From positions 124,001 to 188,000 of the forward strand of contig JAWNGF010000005.1 in assembly GCA_037039685.1 (NCBI GenBank): a stretch of 64,000 nt of DNA. Direction: 5' to 3'. This stretch comes from Ceratobasidium sp. AG-K (lineage: Eukaryota; Basidiomycota; Agaricomycetes; Cantharellales; Ceratobasidiaceae). The notes under the pieces were generated by a model. The model had not been told where the DNA came from, did no database searches, and worked only from the letters and a program-made list of their open reading frames with translations. Position numbers and translations under genes: made by a program. Shown piece by piece: positions 10,398 to 20,680 of the stretch (its first letter is position 1; the number at the start of each line of letters is the position of its first letter).

Positions 10398-12262
10398 CGG
10401 TTTGACGCTATTCTTGCCTTGTATACTTTGTCTGGCAGCCGTTTTGTAGTGGTCTGGCCGGAAGTGGTAGATTGAGAAGTTTTCTTTCCGGTAGAGCTCT
10501 TGATTTGTTGTAATTTCTGATCAATAGAAATTGCAAGTGTGATCCATTGATTTAGGTTAAGGCGCCTTTTGGTTCCGTCCTTGTTGATAAGGGAGAGTTC
10601 AAATTGTGCTAATTCTGTTTTGATTTCCGGCTTGAGCCATTCCTTGAATTGGTTGATGAGAGCTTCTTCCCCCCAATTCACATCAACCATGTGGAAGCGG
10701 AATTCCGTCGCATAATTTGCGGCCGAGTTGATCTGCTTGCTTTTTTGGATGTTGGCTTCCGCCTTGGCCTTTTTGTTGGGGTCACTGAATTGCTCAATGA
10801 AGTGTGCCTTGAATGTTTCCCATGACCCTAGGTTTGGGTCTGGAGCTCCATTGTTTATGGACCGGAGTAACACCTGTGCCCAATGTGTAGCTGCTTGATT
10901 ATCCGACTTGAAATTGGCTAATGCTTCTCTAATTTGTTCTTGTCCTGAACTGTATAGGTTGCCCAACCTGATGAAGTAGCTTTCCATCTGGGTGATGAAC
11001 ATCTCTGCTCCTTCTCCCTTCTTCCCATCAAAAGCTTCTGGCCGAGTTACTTTCGGATGCCTAGTTTCTCTTCTATTGTCGGAGTTTTCCGTGAGTCAAT
11101 GAAGTCTTTGTTCCAATTTGTCTATTCTGGTAGACTCTGCTTTGGGGTGGGGAGGAGATACAGTTCTTTGTGTGTGAACCTCAGCATGTAGGGATGCTTC
11201 ATCCATCTGCTTGCGCATGTTGTTGATGGCCTCTTGTATGTTGTTGATTTGTTCAATGGTGTTTGTTCCCTCCGCCCTGAGGTTTTCTAATCCTTGGGTG
11301 ACTGCCTCATTCCAGGCTAATTGTCCATGCCTCGTGGCATTGAGATCTTCCTGTACATTATTTACTAGTCCTTGCGTGTTTGTGACTTTGTTTCTAATAC
11401 GGATCACATCTTGTCCAACAAGAAAGCTGTTGTGTTCCCCGTTTTGCGCAGCATTAAGGATGTCCGTGAGGGTTCCCTGTAGGGTGTTGATGGAATCGTT
11501 GAAGATTTGTTGGCTGTTAGCCAATACTTGAGTGGATTGTTCTACACTGTTGTGTCTTCTATTGACCACTATTCTCATTCCATTGATGACCCTTGAGTGT
11601 GTTGTGTCTTCCGAGCTGAAGATCATCAAGTCATCAAGATTGCTAATCACGGTTCTTCTGCTGGAGCTAGAAGTTGAACTGGGATTCCCAGGCACATCTT
11701 GTCCCTCAGTTGTAGTTGGTTGCTGGGAATACCCTTGTGGTACATATGGTGGTGCTGGGTTAACAGGTGTCATGGCTTGAGAGCTTATTGGGATTGGACC
11801 CGCATTGGTAATAGTTCCTCTGATCTGGGGAATTTGAGGAGCCTGGGAGATGTGTGGTGTGGGTGGCGGTCTGATAGGGACAAGGAATATGCCCCCATGA
11901 GCTTCAGGTTGTGGGGAAAAGAACTGCATTCTAGGTCCCATGGGCCATAGTGGACATGAGGGTCCAGGGCTTGCGTTAGAAATGGGAATTTGAATTGTGG
12001 CTGGTGTGGGATCATTGGTAATATCCCCTGGTTCCCGATTGACAATTGTAGATTCTTCTTGAATGACCAAAGCGTTTTTGGCATTGAATGTTCCGGGCAT
12101 AGAAACTTGACTCTGTGGACAAGACCTTGCTGGTCCTCCAGGCCGTGCTTGTACAATATCCTGTTCATTGAGAGAACTTGTGGGTCTTGCAGCCCTACTT
12201 GGTCCTCTCCTTGTTGACAGTGGTGTTGAGGGATGTGATCCTGCATCCTCTTGGATGGACAT
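10262..12262 (-). pseudogene. gag: gag of element B, single internal TGA
   Basis: The frame from the ATG at 12262 (MSIQEDAGSHPS) to the TAA at 10264-10262 is continuous except for one TGA at 11098-11096, giving 667 codons. Order: basic serine-rich N-terminus with RGPSRAARP, long proline-rich section, coiled coil (about residues 230-385), capsid-like domain starting PEAFDGKKGEGAEMF (about residue 405), and zinc knuckle CLKCGQEGHCSLKC (near 10410-10365). The TGA replaces a sense codon just before the capsid domain. The last codons (ELGKEGVSL) contain the frameshift heptamer. Confidence 0.88.
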
Positions 12263-12269
12263 GATTGTT

Positions 12270-12284
12270 AAGCTTGTTTTGTAA
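12270..12284 (-). promoter_or_regulatory. Self-priming primer binding site, element B
   Basis: This 15-mer directly below the 5' LTR is, on the minus strand, TTACAAAACAAGCTT, identical to that of C and M. It contains the 12-mer complementary to the predicted start of the transcript within the LTR. Confidence 0.7.
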
Positions 12285-12743
12285 TGTCGTAAGCTTCTTC
12301 TTGGTGGCTATGAGACAAGCTGCAATGGAGAGTGGATGGCACTAAGACCTAAGAGACCTCTTGAGCCGCACCACACTTAAGTGGCTGTAGACTCTTAAGG
12401 GTAGGGGTGGTTCAAAGTGTCACTCAAAGGGGATGTTTGACAAGACAAAACAAGCTGGGGTTACCAGGCTTGTTGGTCCTCTATATATATTCAAAAGGCA
12501 ACCAAGTCATACAAGACGCAGCCACAACTAGTCATACATACAAGCCAGTCAGGAGTGTCCAAGTGAGTCATGCTGCGCAGGCAGTCATGACTCATACAAA
12601 AGCACAGCCGTGTTACACAGTGTAACAGAAACAACCACGAGAAGGTGGCAATGCGGCAAACAGAAACATGACATGAGGCAAGAGGCAAAGAACAAGCAGG
12701 CGAGACAACAGACACGTCTGATGGAGGGAGCTGGCTCACAACA
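12285..12743 (-). repeat. 5' LTR of element B
   Basis: The LTR is 459 bp and the partner of 5514-5973. Its outer end meets the duplication CCAAC at 12744-12748 and gag of C resumes at once. The TATA box on the minus strand is near 12487. Confidence 0.93.
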
Positions 12744-12748
12744 CCAAC

Positions 12749-12808
12749 GTAAAAGGAAGGGAAGCACCAACCATAGAAGAATTGGGCAAAGAAGGGGTCT
12801 CCCTCTAA
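12749..12808 (+). pseudogene. gag: gag of element C, last codons, with decayed frameshift site
   Basis: After B, the gag frame of C runs on for about 20 codons to TAA at 12806-12808. The slip heptamer seen in B and M as GGGAAAA reads GGGCAAA here (12784-12790), which breaks the pairing needed in the -1 frame. The downstream GGTCTC/GAGACC hairpin is kept. Confidence 0.75.
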
Positions 12809-12811
12809 CTG

Positions 12812-13543
12812 TGTGTGGAGAGACCAAAGAACCGGCAATGTACTTTAAAACAAACAAAGAATCCACAATTGTTTACAGCTATATTGCTGGAATCACAGAC
12901 CTGATTGCCACTCTTATTGACTCTGGAGCCTCCCAAAACTTTGTGGATATTGCTTGGGCCAGGAAGAATAACATTGCCTTGAGTGAGCTCCCGTCCCTCA
13001 AAAAGTCATTGGAATACAAGGAAAGGAGCTAGCCCACACTATCTGTTTCAAAGCACGTATGGAGATAATGGTTGAAGGAAGATTGTTTAAAGATGAATTT
13101 TTCGCCATGCCTACCAGTGGCACAAACATCATCCTAGGACTTTCCTGGCTAGAAACTGCAAACCCTAGCATTAATTGGAAGCAAAAAAGCATCTCTTGGA
13201 GAAACAAAGAAGTACACGGAAGAGAAGGAACTGTAGACCTTATTCCAGAAGAACTGAGGGAGTTTGAGGACGTTTTTAGTAAAGAAAGGTTCAAAAGCAT
13301 TCCAGATCACCGTCCTTATGATTGTGCTATTGATTTCAAGGAAGGTGCGGAACTTCCAAAGCCAGCAAGACCTATACCTTTATCCACGGCCAAATCCATC
13401 ACAATGAGAGAGTACCTTGATGAAGAACTGGCTGCAGGAAAAATCAGGCCTAGCAAATCCCCAATAGTGTCAGCATGTTTTTTTGTCAAAAAACCAGGCC
13501 CACTGGGGGGACTACAACTGGTACAAGACCTACAACCTGTTAA
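12812..13543 (+). pseudogene. pol: pol of element C, part 1: protease and start of reverse transcriptase, cut by D
   Basis: Protease carries DSGASQNFVDIAW (near 12918-12956). A frame change near 13030 is followed by the protease C-terminus (IILGLSWLE) and the reverse-transcriptase N-terminal finger region (RPIPLSTAKS, FFVKKPGP) up to the D insertion after 13543. Coding resumes at 20681 with AITKDDRFPMPL. The protease is close to that of M (61570-61850). Confidence 0.85.
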
Positions 13544-13990
13544 TGTCACAACCCTAGTCAAACCTTGGAGGCCAAGACTCCACAGGCAGTGAGAATGGGG
13601 GTTGGGACAACGATGAAGGTTGAATGTATGGCACTTAGGCCTAAGTGAGTCATGCAATGAGTGATGGGGAAAACAACAAGAGAACAAGTCTTGTGGAGAC
13701 AAGACTTGTGTTGCTGGTATATATACTAACTACTGTGGCTATGTACAATAGAGAGCATGCAACAAAGGAACACAAAACAAGGAAAGACAAGAGTCTGAGA
13801 GAAGAGGACAACACACAAAGGAATCAGGATAAGTCCATGGACTCCAAGGGAACAAGGGAACAGGCCAGGCAGGCATGTCCCGCGGTCATGGCTTACGTAA
13901 AGGCGACTAAATGCGCCGAGGCGAGAAGAACGAGACCAAGCACGAGACAAACAGGACAAAACAAAGAGAGAGAAAGAAAAGGTCGTGACA
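13544..13990 (-). repeat. 3' LTR of element D (family 2)
   Basis: The LTR is 447 bp with TGTCAC...GTGACA ends. The polypurine tract starts at 13991. On the minus strand it holds TATATATA, then an 11-bp class inverted repeat (ACAAGTCTTG / CAAGACTTGT) over the predicted RNA start. Confidence 0.93.
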
Positions 13991-14007
13991 CTACCCCCCC
14001 TTCTAGG
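13991..14007 (-). promoter_or_regulatory. Polypurine tract of element D
   Basis: On the minus strand CCTAGAAGGGGGGGTAG abuts the LTR. The same motif lies before the LTRs of E (41721-41737) and G (46083-46099), and again inside pol of family 2. Confidence 0.85.
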
Positions 14008-14014
14008 CCGGGGC

Positions 14015-14487
14015 TCACTCCACCAGCACAAACTCCTCAGAATCATTGATTACAAAAGGGTCCTCAGCTGACCCTGTCCCCTTCCACACCCCATAATCCT
14101 CCTTGTCATCTGTCACATCGATTATGGTCTCCTCCCTAACCTCCAGGTCAACTGTGAGCTCAATTATGTTGAATGGATTGCCTCCGAGCCAGACCTTGCA
14201 AGACCTGTCCATAATTTCGAGGGCGTCGTGGATGTTGTTGGCAACATAAGCAATCTAGTTGCGCCAGCAGACGAGGGGGCGGCTGACAAACAACCTGGGG
14301 GCCTCTCCTAACCAGTAGTGCATGGATACAATGATGTAGAAATGTTGGCGCATGCCGGGATGCCAGTACATGCCTTGCTCCTGGGGGGTACGACTTTGAG
14401 GGACCGCTTGAAGGCAGCCAAGCAGGTGTAAAGGTCATGGTAGACCTGGACCATGACTGAGTTGGTGGATTGGTGTTGGGAGGCCAT
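14015..14487 (-). pseudogene. Third ORF (ORF3, type 2) of element D, product unknown
   Basis: The ORF starts at the ATG at 14487 within the end of pol and ends at 14015, 24 nt from the LTR. One TAG replaces the Trp codon in the stretch that reads RNWIAYAA in element E; a further frame change is possible near 14400. The C-terminal part is well kept: a hydrophobic VDLEVREE stretch, then TIIDVTDDKED, which resembles a SUMO-interacting motif followed by acid residues, and a second acidic segment at the end (NDSEEFVLVE). Intact copy: E at 41240-41713. Confidence 0.7.
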
Positions 14488-17400
14488 GGTGCAGCAAGTA
14501 AGGTGGGAGTTGAGGGTTTTAGCGTAGGACTGGAGCAGGTAAAAGTTTTTTGATGAGGGACTTGGATCCCAGCAGCCTCTTTTATATGCTTAGAACGCCT
14601 AATGGGCTGTTCTTCCTTGTTATTGGCTGCCAAGTCATCCCTTGTTTCCTCATGGCAATGCTTCCTGGTAACTCTGGGGACTTCTTTGATGGCGTCTGGA
14701 TGTTCCTTGTGGAACTCATTAATGAGTTCTGATGTGTTGCCAAGGTTCTCCAAGGGTTCCCAACAGTCATGTTCCGCAGTGTAGCCCTTCCATTTGACAC
14801 AATACTTCAGGATTCCTTTCTCCAACTTGGAACTTTGGATGTGTTCTACCTCATATTCTTCTTAGCCTTCTGGTGTCTTGATTGGTGGGGGTGGGTCCAC
14901 CTGGTGGCCCTCAATTTCATCTTCCTCATACTTGGCTAGGCATGATACATTGACCACTGGATGCATGGTCATTGAGGGTGGGAGTTGTAGTCTGTACGCG
15001 TTCTTCCCTACTGCTTCCAGGATAGTGAAGGGTCCGAGTTGTTTATGCAATACTTTCAAAGATGGCCAATTAGTCATGATGTGCTGATGGCTTAGCCAAA
15101 CCTTATTGCCCAAGATAAAAGGATCTTCCCGCCGCCGCTTGTCTGCATATTCTTTGTCTTGTTCTTTGCTCAGGGTCAAGCTGGCCTTAGCTTCTTCCAG
15201 CTTGTCTTGGATACGTTGTGCAAGCACCGCAGCTTCCAGGACGGAACTGTCTTCCACTGGTGTACCCTTGATTGACCAGTGGCGGGCTGTGTTGGCAAAG
15301 AGAGGTGTCACACCAATGCTAGAGTGGAACGAGTTGTTATATGCAAATTCAGCAAAGGGTAAAAGTGAAGCCTAGTTGTGTTGCTTGAAGGCGCAGTATC
15401 TCCAAATGAAAGCCTCGACTGTTTGATTGATGTGCTCCGTTTGCCTGTCAGTTTCAGGGCGATATGCTGTAGAGAGTCTAGGCTGGATGTTCAGGGCCTG
15501 ATAGAGCTTCTTCATGAATTTGGATGCAAAGGTTGGTCCACGAGCTGATACAACTGTTTCTGGGGTTCCATGTAGTTTCCAGCAGTGTTCCATGAAGAGT
15601 TCTGCAAGCTTGGGTGACATGGTTTTTTCAGTACATGGGATGAAGTGTGCCATCTTAGTCAGGGTGTCGACAATGACCAATATTGAGTCTAGACCCTTGG
15701 ACGGAGGAAGTTTGACAATCATATCAACTGAAATGTGTTGCCAAGGTTTAGAAGGGAGTTCAAGCAGTTGTAATTCCCCAAGGGGTTGTTGGTTGATGGG
15801 TTTTGCCCGTTGGCATAAATCGCACAATGCCATGTATTTGTTGACGTAAACCTTCATGGATGGCCACCAATACGGCTGTTTGACCATTTCCAGTGTTTTT
15901 GCTTGGCCCATGTGTCCAACTGCCTTGTTGTCATGGTGGAGTTCTAAGATCTGGCGCTTGATCTCATTATTGTTTGGAATGTAGATCTTTCCTTTGCAGT
16001 ACAACATGTCGTTCCTGATCTTCCAGTCTTTGAATTCCTTTTGTACAGAGGCAGGTGCCTTTTCTGGATGGTTGCTACGGAAGGCCCATATTGCTGTGGC
16101 ATAGTCATCTCTTTGTGTCTGATCCTTGACTGCTTGCCAAATATCCATAGTTGAAGCCATACCCTGAGGTTCTTCTTTCACCCAGTTGATGAAAAGGTGT
16201 GGCAAAAGTAGGGGTTTTTGAGGGACCACTCCCCCATCTAGATTGTGGTCGCTTTGTCGACTGAGTGTGTCTGCTTTGCCATTAAGTCCGCCAGCTCTGT
16301 ATTTGATCTGGAAGTTAAACTCCAATAGGAAGATGGCCCATCTGTTCTGCCATTTTGTCAATACTTTGGAGGTCATAAAATACTCCAGGTTTTTGTGATT
16401 GGTAATGAGTAGTACCAGGATCTCCGTTCCTTCCAAAAGGTGACGCCATTCCTTGAATGCTTTGATGATTGCCAAGAGTTCCTTGTCAAAGATGTCGTAG
16501 TTACGTTCTGCCGGGGATACACTTTTAGACATAAATGCGACAGGGTGGAGTTTGTTGTCGGGGCCATATTGATTGAGGACTGCTCCTGTAGCTTTGTCTG
16601 ATGCATCACATTCAATGATGAATCCTTTGTCCTGGTCAGGTTGTAGAAGGATAGGTGCCTGGATAAATTCCTTGATTAATCCTTGGAAGGCAAGTTCTGC
16701 TTCCATTCCCCATTCCCATTGTTTTGTTTTCATAGTCAAATCATAAAGGGGTCGTACTATATGGGTATAATATTGGATAGAACGCCGGTAGAAGTTTGCA
16801 AATCCTAGGAACGTCTGCACATCTGTAACATTCTTGGGCGTCGGTCACTTTTTGATTGCAGCAATCTTCTCCTCTTGCATCTCCACCAGCTCTCCTGATA
16901 TGACTAGTCCTAGGTAGTTGACCTTAGAGACATGAAAAGAGCATTTTTTGAGGGAACAATAGAGACCCAGGCGTTGTAGGCGGCGCAGGACCTCTTTCAC
17001 ATGCATGGGATGTTCTTTGGGATTTTTGGAAAAGATTAAAATATCATCAATGTAGATTTCCACATACACCCCTTTGATGTCCCTGAACTTGGTGTCCATC
17101 ATATTCTGGAAAGTGGCCGGTGCATTAGTGAAACCAAAAGGCATGACTTTTGTTTCAAATAGTCCATATTTGGTTCTGAACACTGTTTTATGAACGTCCT
17201 CGTCCGCTACCCTGACCAGGTTGTACCCAGACTCCAGATCAAGTTTGGTGAAGATCTTGGCTCCTTTGACACGTTCAATAAGATCATCCATTCTAGGCAG
17301 TGGATAGCAGTTTTTCTTGGTTTGACTGTTGAGGTATTGGTAATCCATGCACAATCTTGGGGGTTGGGGAATGCCTTCTATGTTGTGCCATTTAACAAAC

Positions 17401-18152
17401 ATTACTGGTGATGCCCATTGGGATGTGGAAGGAGTAATAAATCCTTTATCCAAATTTTTGTCAATCCATTTTCTCAAGATTTGATCTTCTTCCTTTGTGA
17501 GGGAATATACCAAGCCAATCTTGGGTTTTGCGCTGGGTGCTAATTCAATTTTGAGGTCGTATGGTCAATGTGGCGGTAGCTTGTCAACTTCTTTGGAAAC
17601 AAAAACATCCTTGAACTCCAAGTATTTGATGGGAAGCTGACTGACTACCCCCCCTTCTACGGCGTTACAGTCCTCATATAGGCATTCCATCTTGCAGTAA
17701 TCTGAATCAAATTCCAACGTCCCTTCTGCCCAATCAATTTTTGGGTTATGCTTTTTCAGCGAGGGGATGCCAAGGACCACAGTGTGTTGTCCTAATGGTG
17801 CAATATCACAAGTAATTTCTTCTACATGATCGTTCATAATGATTTGGAATGTGCATTCCCTGTTGATTAAACCATTTGCTATAGGTCGTCCATCTATCAC
17901 TTGGACCCTTCTTGCTGTCTTCTTTTTTGTTGGGATTGTGTGTTTTTTTTGCGTATTTGGAGTTAATGAAGTTTCCCGATGCCCCTGAGTCAATCATGGC
18001 TATGGTAGTAAGGTTATTCAGGCTTTCAATCGTGATGGGAACACAAAGCTGGTCTGCATATTTGGTGGAACAAAGATATATTTCATTTACAGACTGCTTC
18101 CGATTTCCCGAGGCCACATGATCTAATTCCGACTTTAGGGCGCCTGATGCTC
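14160..18152 (-). pseudogene. pol: pol of element D: protease to chromodomain
   Basis: Protease (IDSGASGNFINSKYAKK, near 17995-17945) begins in the -1 frame after gag. One extra A in an A-run near 17945 changes frame; the rest is one frame. Reverse transcriptase has IYIDDILIFS (near 17060), so the catalytic pair is kept. A TGA replaces a Trp codon near 16846. RNase H (DKELLAII) and the HHCC and DDE integrase follow (SVDMIVKLP, SARGPTF where the second Asp reads Ala, TEHINQ where Glu-Arg reads Glu-His). A stop near 14862 precedes a full chromodomain (YCVKWKGYTAEHDCWEPLENL). The frame ends at 14160 in a proline-rich tail overlapping ORF3. Confidence 0.88.
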
Positions 18153-18174
18153 CCCTCAGTCGCTGCCTTTTCCC
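18125..18174 (-). promoter_or_regulatory. -1 ribosomal frameshift signal, gag/pol overlap of element D
   Basis: On the minus strand the heptamer G GGA AAA (18174-18168) is in the gag phase. A 5-nt spacer (GGCAG) leads to a hairpin: outer stem CGACT/AGTCG, a 2x2 loop, then GGGG/CCCU with one wobble pair, then GC/GC. The gag stop TGA (18158-18156) is inside the hairpin. E and G keep the same fold. Confidence 0.78.
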
Positions 18175-19820
18175 GATTCCGAATCACTGGTATCAACTTC
18201 TTCCAGGGCTGCTATCTGCGTTTGGCAATCTTTAGCAATATGCCCCTTTTTCTGGCAGTGATAACAGGTGGTTTTGCTTGTGACCCCTGCTACTTCCACC
18301 CTAGCCTGGCAAACATCTGGTTTGATGAAGCTAAAGGGGATTTCCAACGATGTTCCATCAGCCCATTTGACCTTGGGGGTAAGGAAACCGCGTTTGTTCT
18401 TGCTAATTGACTCGATTGTGCCCTTCTTGCTGCCCTGGTGAGTCACTGTGTAAATTGCCTCTCCCTGCTGGTATCTATGCGCTGTTGCGCTTGTGGTTAC
18501 CCGCTTCTGGGTGCCACTCGAAGTCGCCCTCTCCAGGACATTGGTTCCCTTTTTCTCCATGTTCCTTGCAATGAGGGCGGCATCAATTTCCTGGGTCCTA
18601 CTAAACAGTTCCTGTAGTGTTGCATTGTGACGATTATAGGCCTGGGATGTCAGCATATCCTTGATGTTGTCCTTGAGTCCTGTGTAGAAGTCATCTTTCA
18701 GGGTCTGCTCGTTGTAGTCTAGCAGTGCCAACAGAATCCTGAATTGGGTGAGGTATTCAACCACTGTTTTGGTCTGGGAAAGTGCCTTGAACTTCTGTCT
18801 GTAGACCTCTACTTGCTTGATTTCGCCAAAGGCTAATTCCCACTCCTGCTGAAAGATATTTAGACTCATGAAAATGGTTTGGGGTACACCTGCATTGTGT
18901 AGGTCTTGGAAAGGGCGAATCCAGTCAATAGCAGGGCCGTGTAGGTACAAAATGATAAGACAGATCTTCTTTTCATCTGAGGCAGTGGCATAGTGGGAGT
19001 CAGCAATGTAATTTGCGCAGGAATAAGTAAAATCCCTGGCTTTGGCTCCTTGCTTGCCCTGGAATTCAGTTGGTTTGGACACCACTGATTTTTCCGTTCT
19101 TCCACTCCCAAAGATTGAAGGTGTTGGGGCTGCTGTTGCTCCTGACGAGGGTGGTGCAAATCGCATCATAGAGCCCCTTAGTCCTCAGGTTGCCATTCCT
19201 CCTCCTAGCAACAATCCTAGTTGACTGGTTGTTAGGGTGTTGGTTTGAGCCGCAGTTGTTCCACTTCCTCCCGTTGATCTCCCACTTGATACAATTCCTT
19301 GTGCCCAAACCACATCCCTTGTTATTCTATGTTCATCCGTCATTTTGTTGTATAGTTTGCGATTCTGGTCCGCGAGTTCCGTCAATTGGTTGATGCAGAT
19401 ATTTCCATCATCCCTATTATGTAGGATCCATTGTTCTACATGTTCCAACCTCTCTGCCATGAGACTATGGCGCAAAGATAATTCTCTGAGAATGAAGAGG
19501 ACTTCTTTTTGAAAATTGCCTTCACAGGTTTCCCACCAGGAGTTGCCCTTGTATTCCCTAATGGCAGGAGATGGTGGTCTTGATTCTGCGTCAAAGGTTT
19601 TGTAGGGGGCCGGTTGGGAACAAATGGTTGTATCCCCCAATGATCCTTCCTTGTCGCCTTCTTTCCTTGATGGGGGAGGTTCTGAGAGATGAGTTTGATG
19701 GAGGGGGGTTTCTGGTGGAGGTATCACGATGGGGCTTTTGCCCTTAGAGAAGGAGGGCATCATAGAAGACATTGTGGCTTGGTAAGACCCTGCTGAGTTT
19801 GCGCGGCTTCCATTGGACAT
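18156..19820 (-). pseudogene. gag: gag of element D, single internal TGA
   Basis: The frame from the ATG at 19820 (MSNGSRANSAGSY) to the TGA at 18158-18156 has 555 codons, the same as G, and one in-frame TGA near 19187-19185. Order: serine/proline-rich N-terminus, helical region, capsid-like domain (PTEFQGKQGAKARDF and onward), and a single zinc knuckle CYHCQKKGHIAKDC near 18265-18225 followed by an acidic tail (EEVDTSDSESGKGSD). The frameshift heptamer is in the last codons. Confidence 0.88.
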
Positions 19821-20228
19821 CTATAATAACTGCGCTTCCTGGTGTGCTTCAACCAAAATTGGCTAGTAGTGTTTGATATAGAAAATATATCCCCTGGGTA
19901 GAGCTGTAATGTATAGGGGGAACCTAGTCGACTGTAGGTTCAGTGCGATGGTCTCAGAGGTCCTTGTTCCAAGAGAATATATGAACGGTGCTTCCTGATT
20001 AGGTGGCCATGGTTCAGTGATATCAGAGGATAGGGGACGTCGTTGACAGGCTAATGGGTGCAAGCTGCAGTGTGCCTTGACGTGTAAATGATGGAGGGGA
20101 GAGATGGGGGTATTAGCTAACAACGGTGAGGGGTGTGCAAATGCTCAGACGTGACCCATTGATGAAAGACCTGGTTCTGACAGCGACAAGGGCTGTGTCC
20201 GCGACAAAGGCAACAAGATTTGTTCTAG
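19821..20228 (-). other. Leader of element D with primer site and a possible short ORF
   Basis: These 408 nt lie between the 5' LTR and gag. The first bases next to the LTR (20228-20209) form the self-primer site, complementary with mismatches to the RNA start in the LTR. An 86-codon ORF at 20123-19863 (MLANTPISPLHHLHVKAH) has a close counterpart in E (35585-35863) but is broken in G. Whether it is translated is unknown. Confidence 0.6.
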
Positions 20229-20675
20229 TGTCACAACCCTAGTCCAACCTTGGAGGCCAAGACTCCACAGGCAGTGAGAATGGGGGTTGGGACGACAACA
20301 AAGGTCAAATGTATGGCTCTTAGGCCTAAGTGAGTCACACAATGAGTGATGGGGAAAACAACAAGAGAACAAGTCTGGTGGAGACAAGACTTGTGTTGCT
20401 GGTATATATACTAACTACTGTGGCTATGTACAATAGAGAGCATGCAACAAAGGAACACAAAACAAGGAAAGACAAGAGTCCAAGAGAAGAGGACAACACA
20501 CAAAGGAATCAGGATAAGTCCATGGACTCCAAGTGAACAAGGGAACAGGCCAGGCAGGCATGTCCCGCGGTCATGGCTTACGTAAAGGCGACTAAATGCG
20601 CCAAGGCGAGAAGAACGAGACCAAGCACGAGACAAACAGGCCAAAACAAAGAGAGAGAAGGAAAAGGTTGTGACA
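20229..20675 (-). repeat. 5' LTR of element D (family 2)
   Basis: The LTR is 447 bp and the partner of 13544-13990. Its outer end meets the duplication GTTAA, after which pol of C continues. Confidence 0.93.
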
Positions 20676-20680
20676 GTTAA

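Larger units (their letters stand above)
5514..12743 (-). mobile_element. Element B: complete family 1 Ty3/gypsy chromovirus inserted in gag of C
   Basis: B is 7230 bp with two LTRs (5514-5973 and 12285-12743, about 96% identical by eye) and a perfect duplication CCAAC (5509-5513, 12744-12748). From right to left: 5' LTR, primer site, gag, frameshift overlap, pol, third ORF, polypurine tract, 3' LTR. It is the most nearly intact family 1 copy: one stop in gag, three stops in pol, all TGA. The active site YIDN and an Asn for the first integrase Asp suggest it is not active. Confidence 0.95.
13544..20675 (-). mobile_element. Element D: complete family 2 Ty3/gypsy chromovirus inserted in pol of C
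   Basis: D is 7132 bp with two 447-bp LTRs (13544-13990, 20229-20675) and a perfect duplication GTTAA (13539-13543, 20676-20680). From right to left: LTR, self-primer site, a 400-nt leader, gag, frameshift overlap, pol, third ORF, polypurine tract, LTR. Gag has one stop; pol has one A-run indel and a few stops. It is the best reference for family 2 because it lacks the 2-bp deletion shared by E and G. Confidence 0.95.

Noticed and set aside
13645..14049. ORFs of about 70-165 codons inside family 2 LTRs (also near 20330, 35141, 41589, 45718, 52403)
   Set aside because: They span LTR and polypurine tract, are repetitive, and are not conserved as protein between subfamilies.
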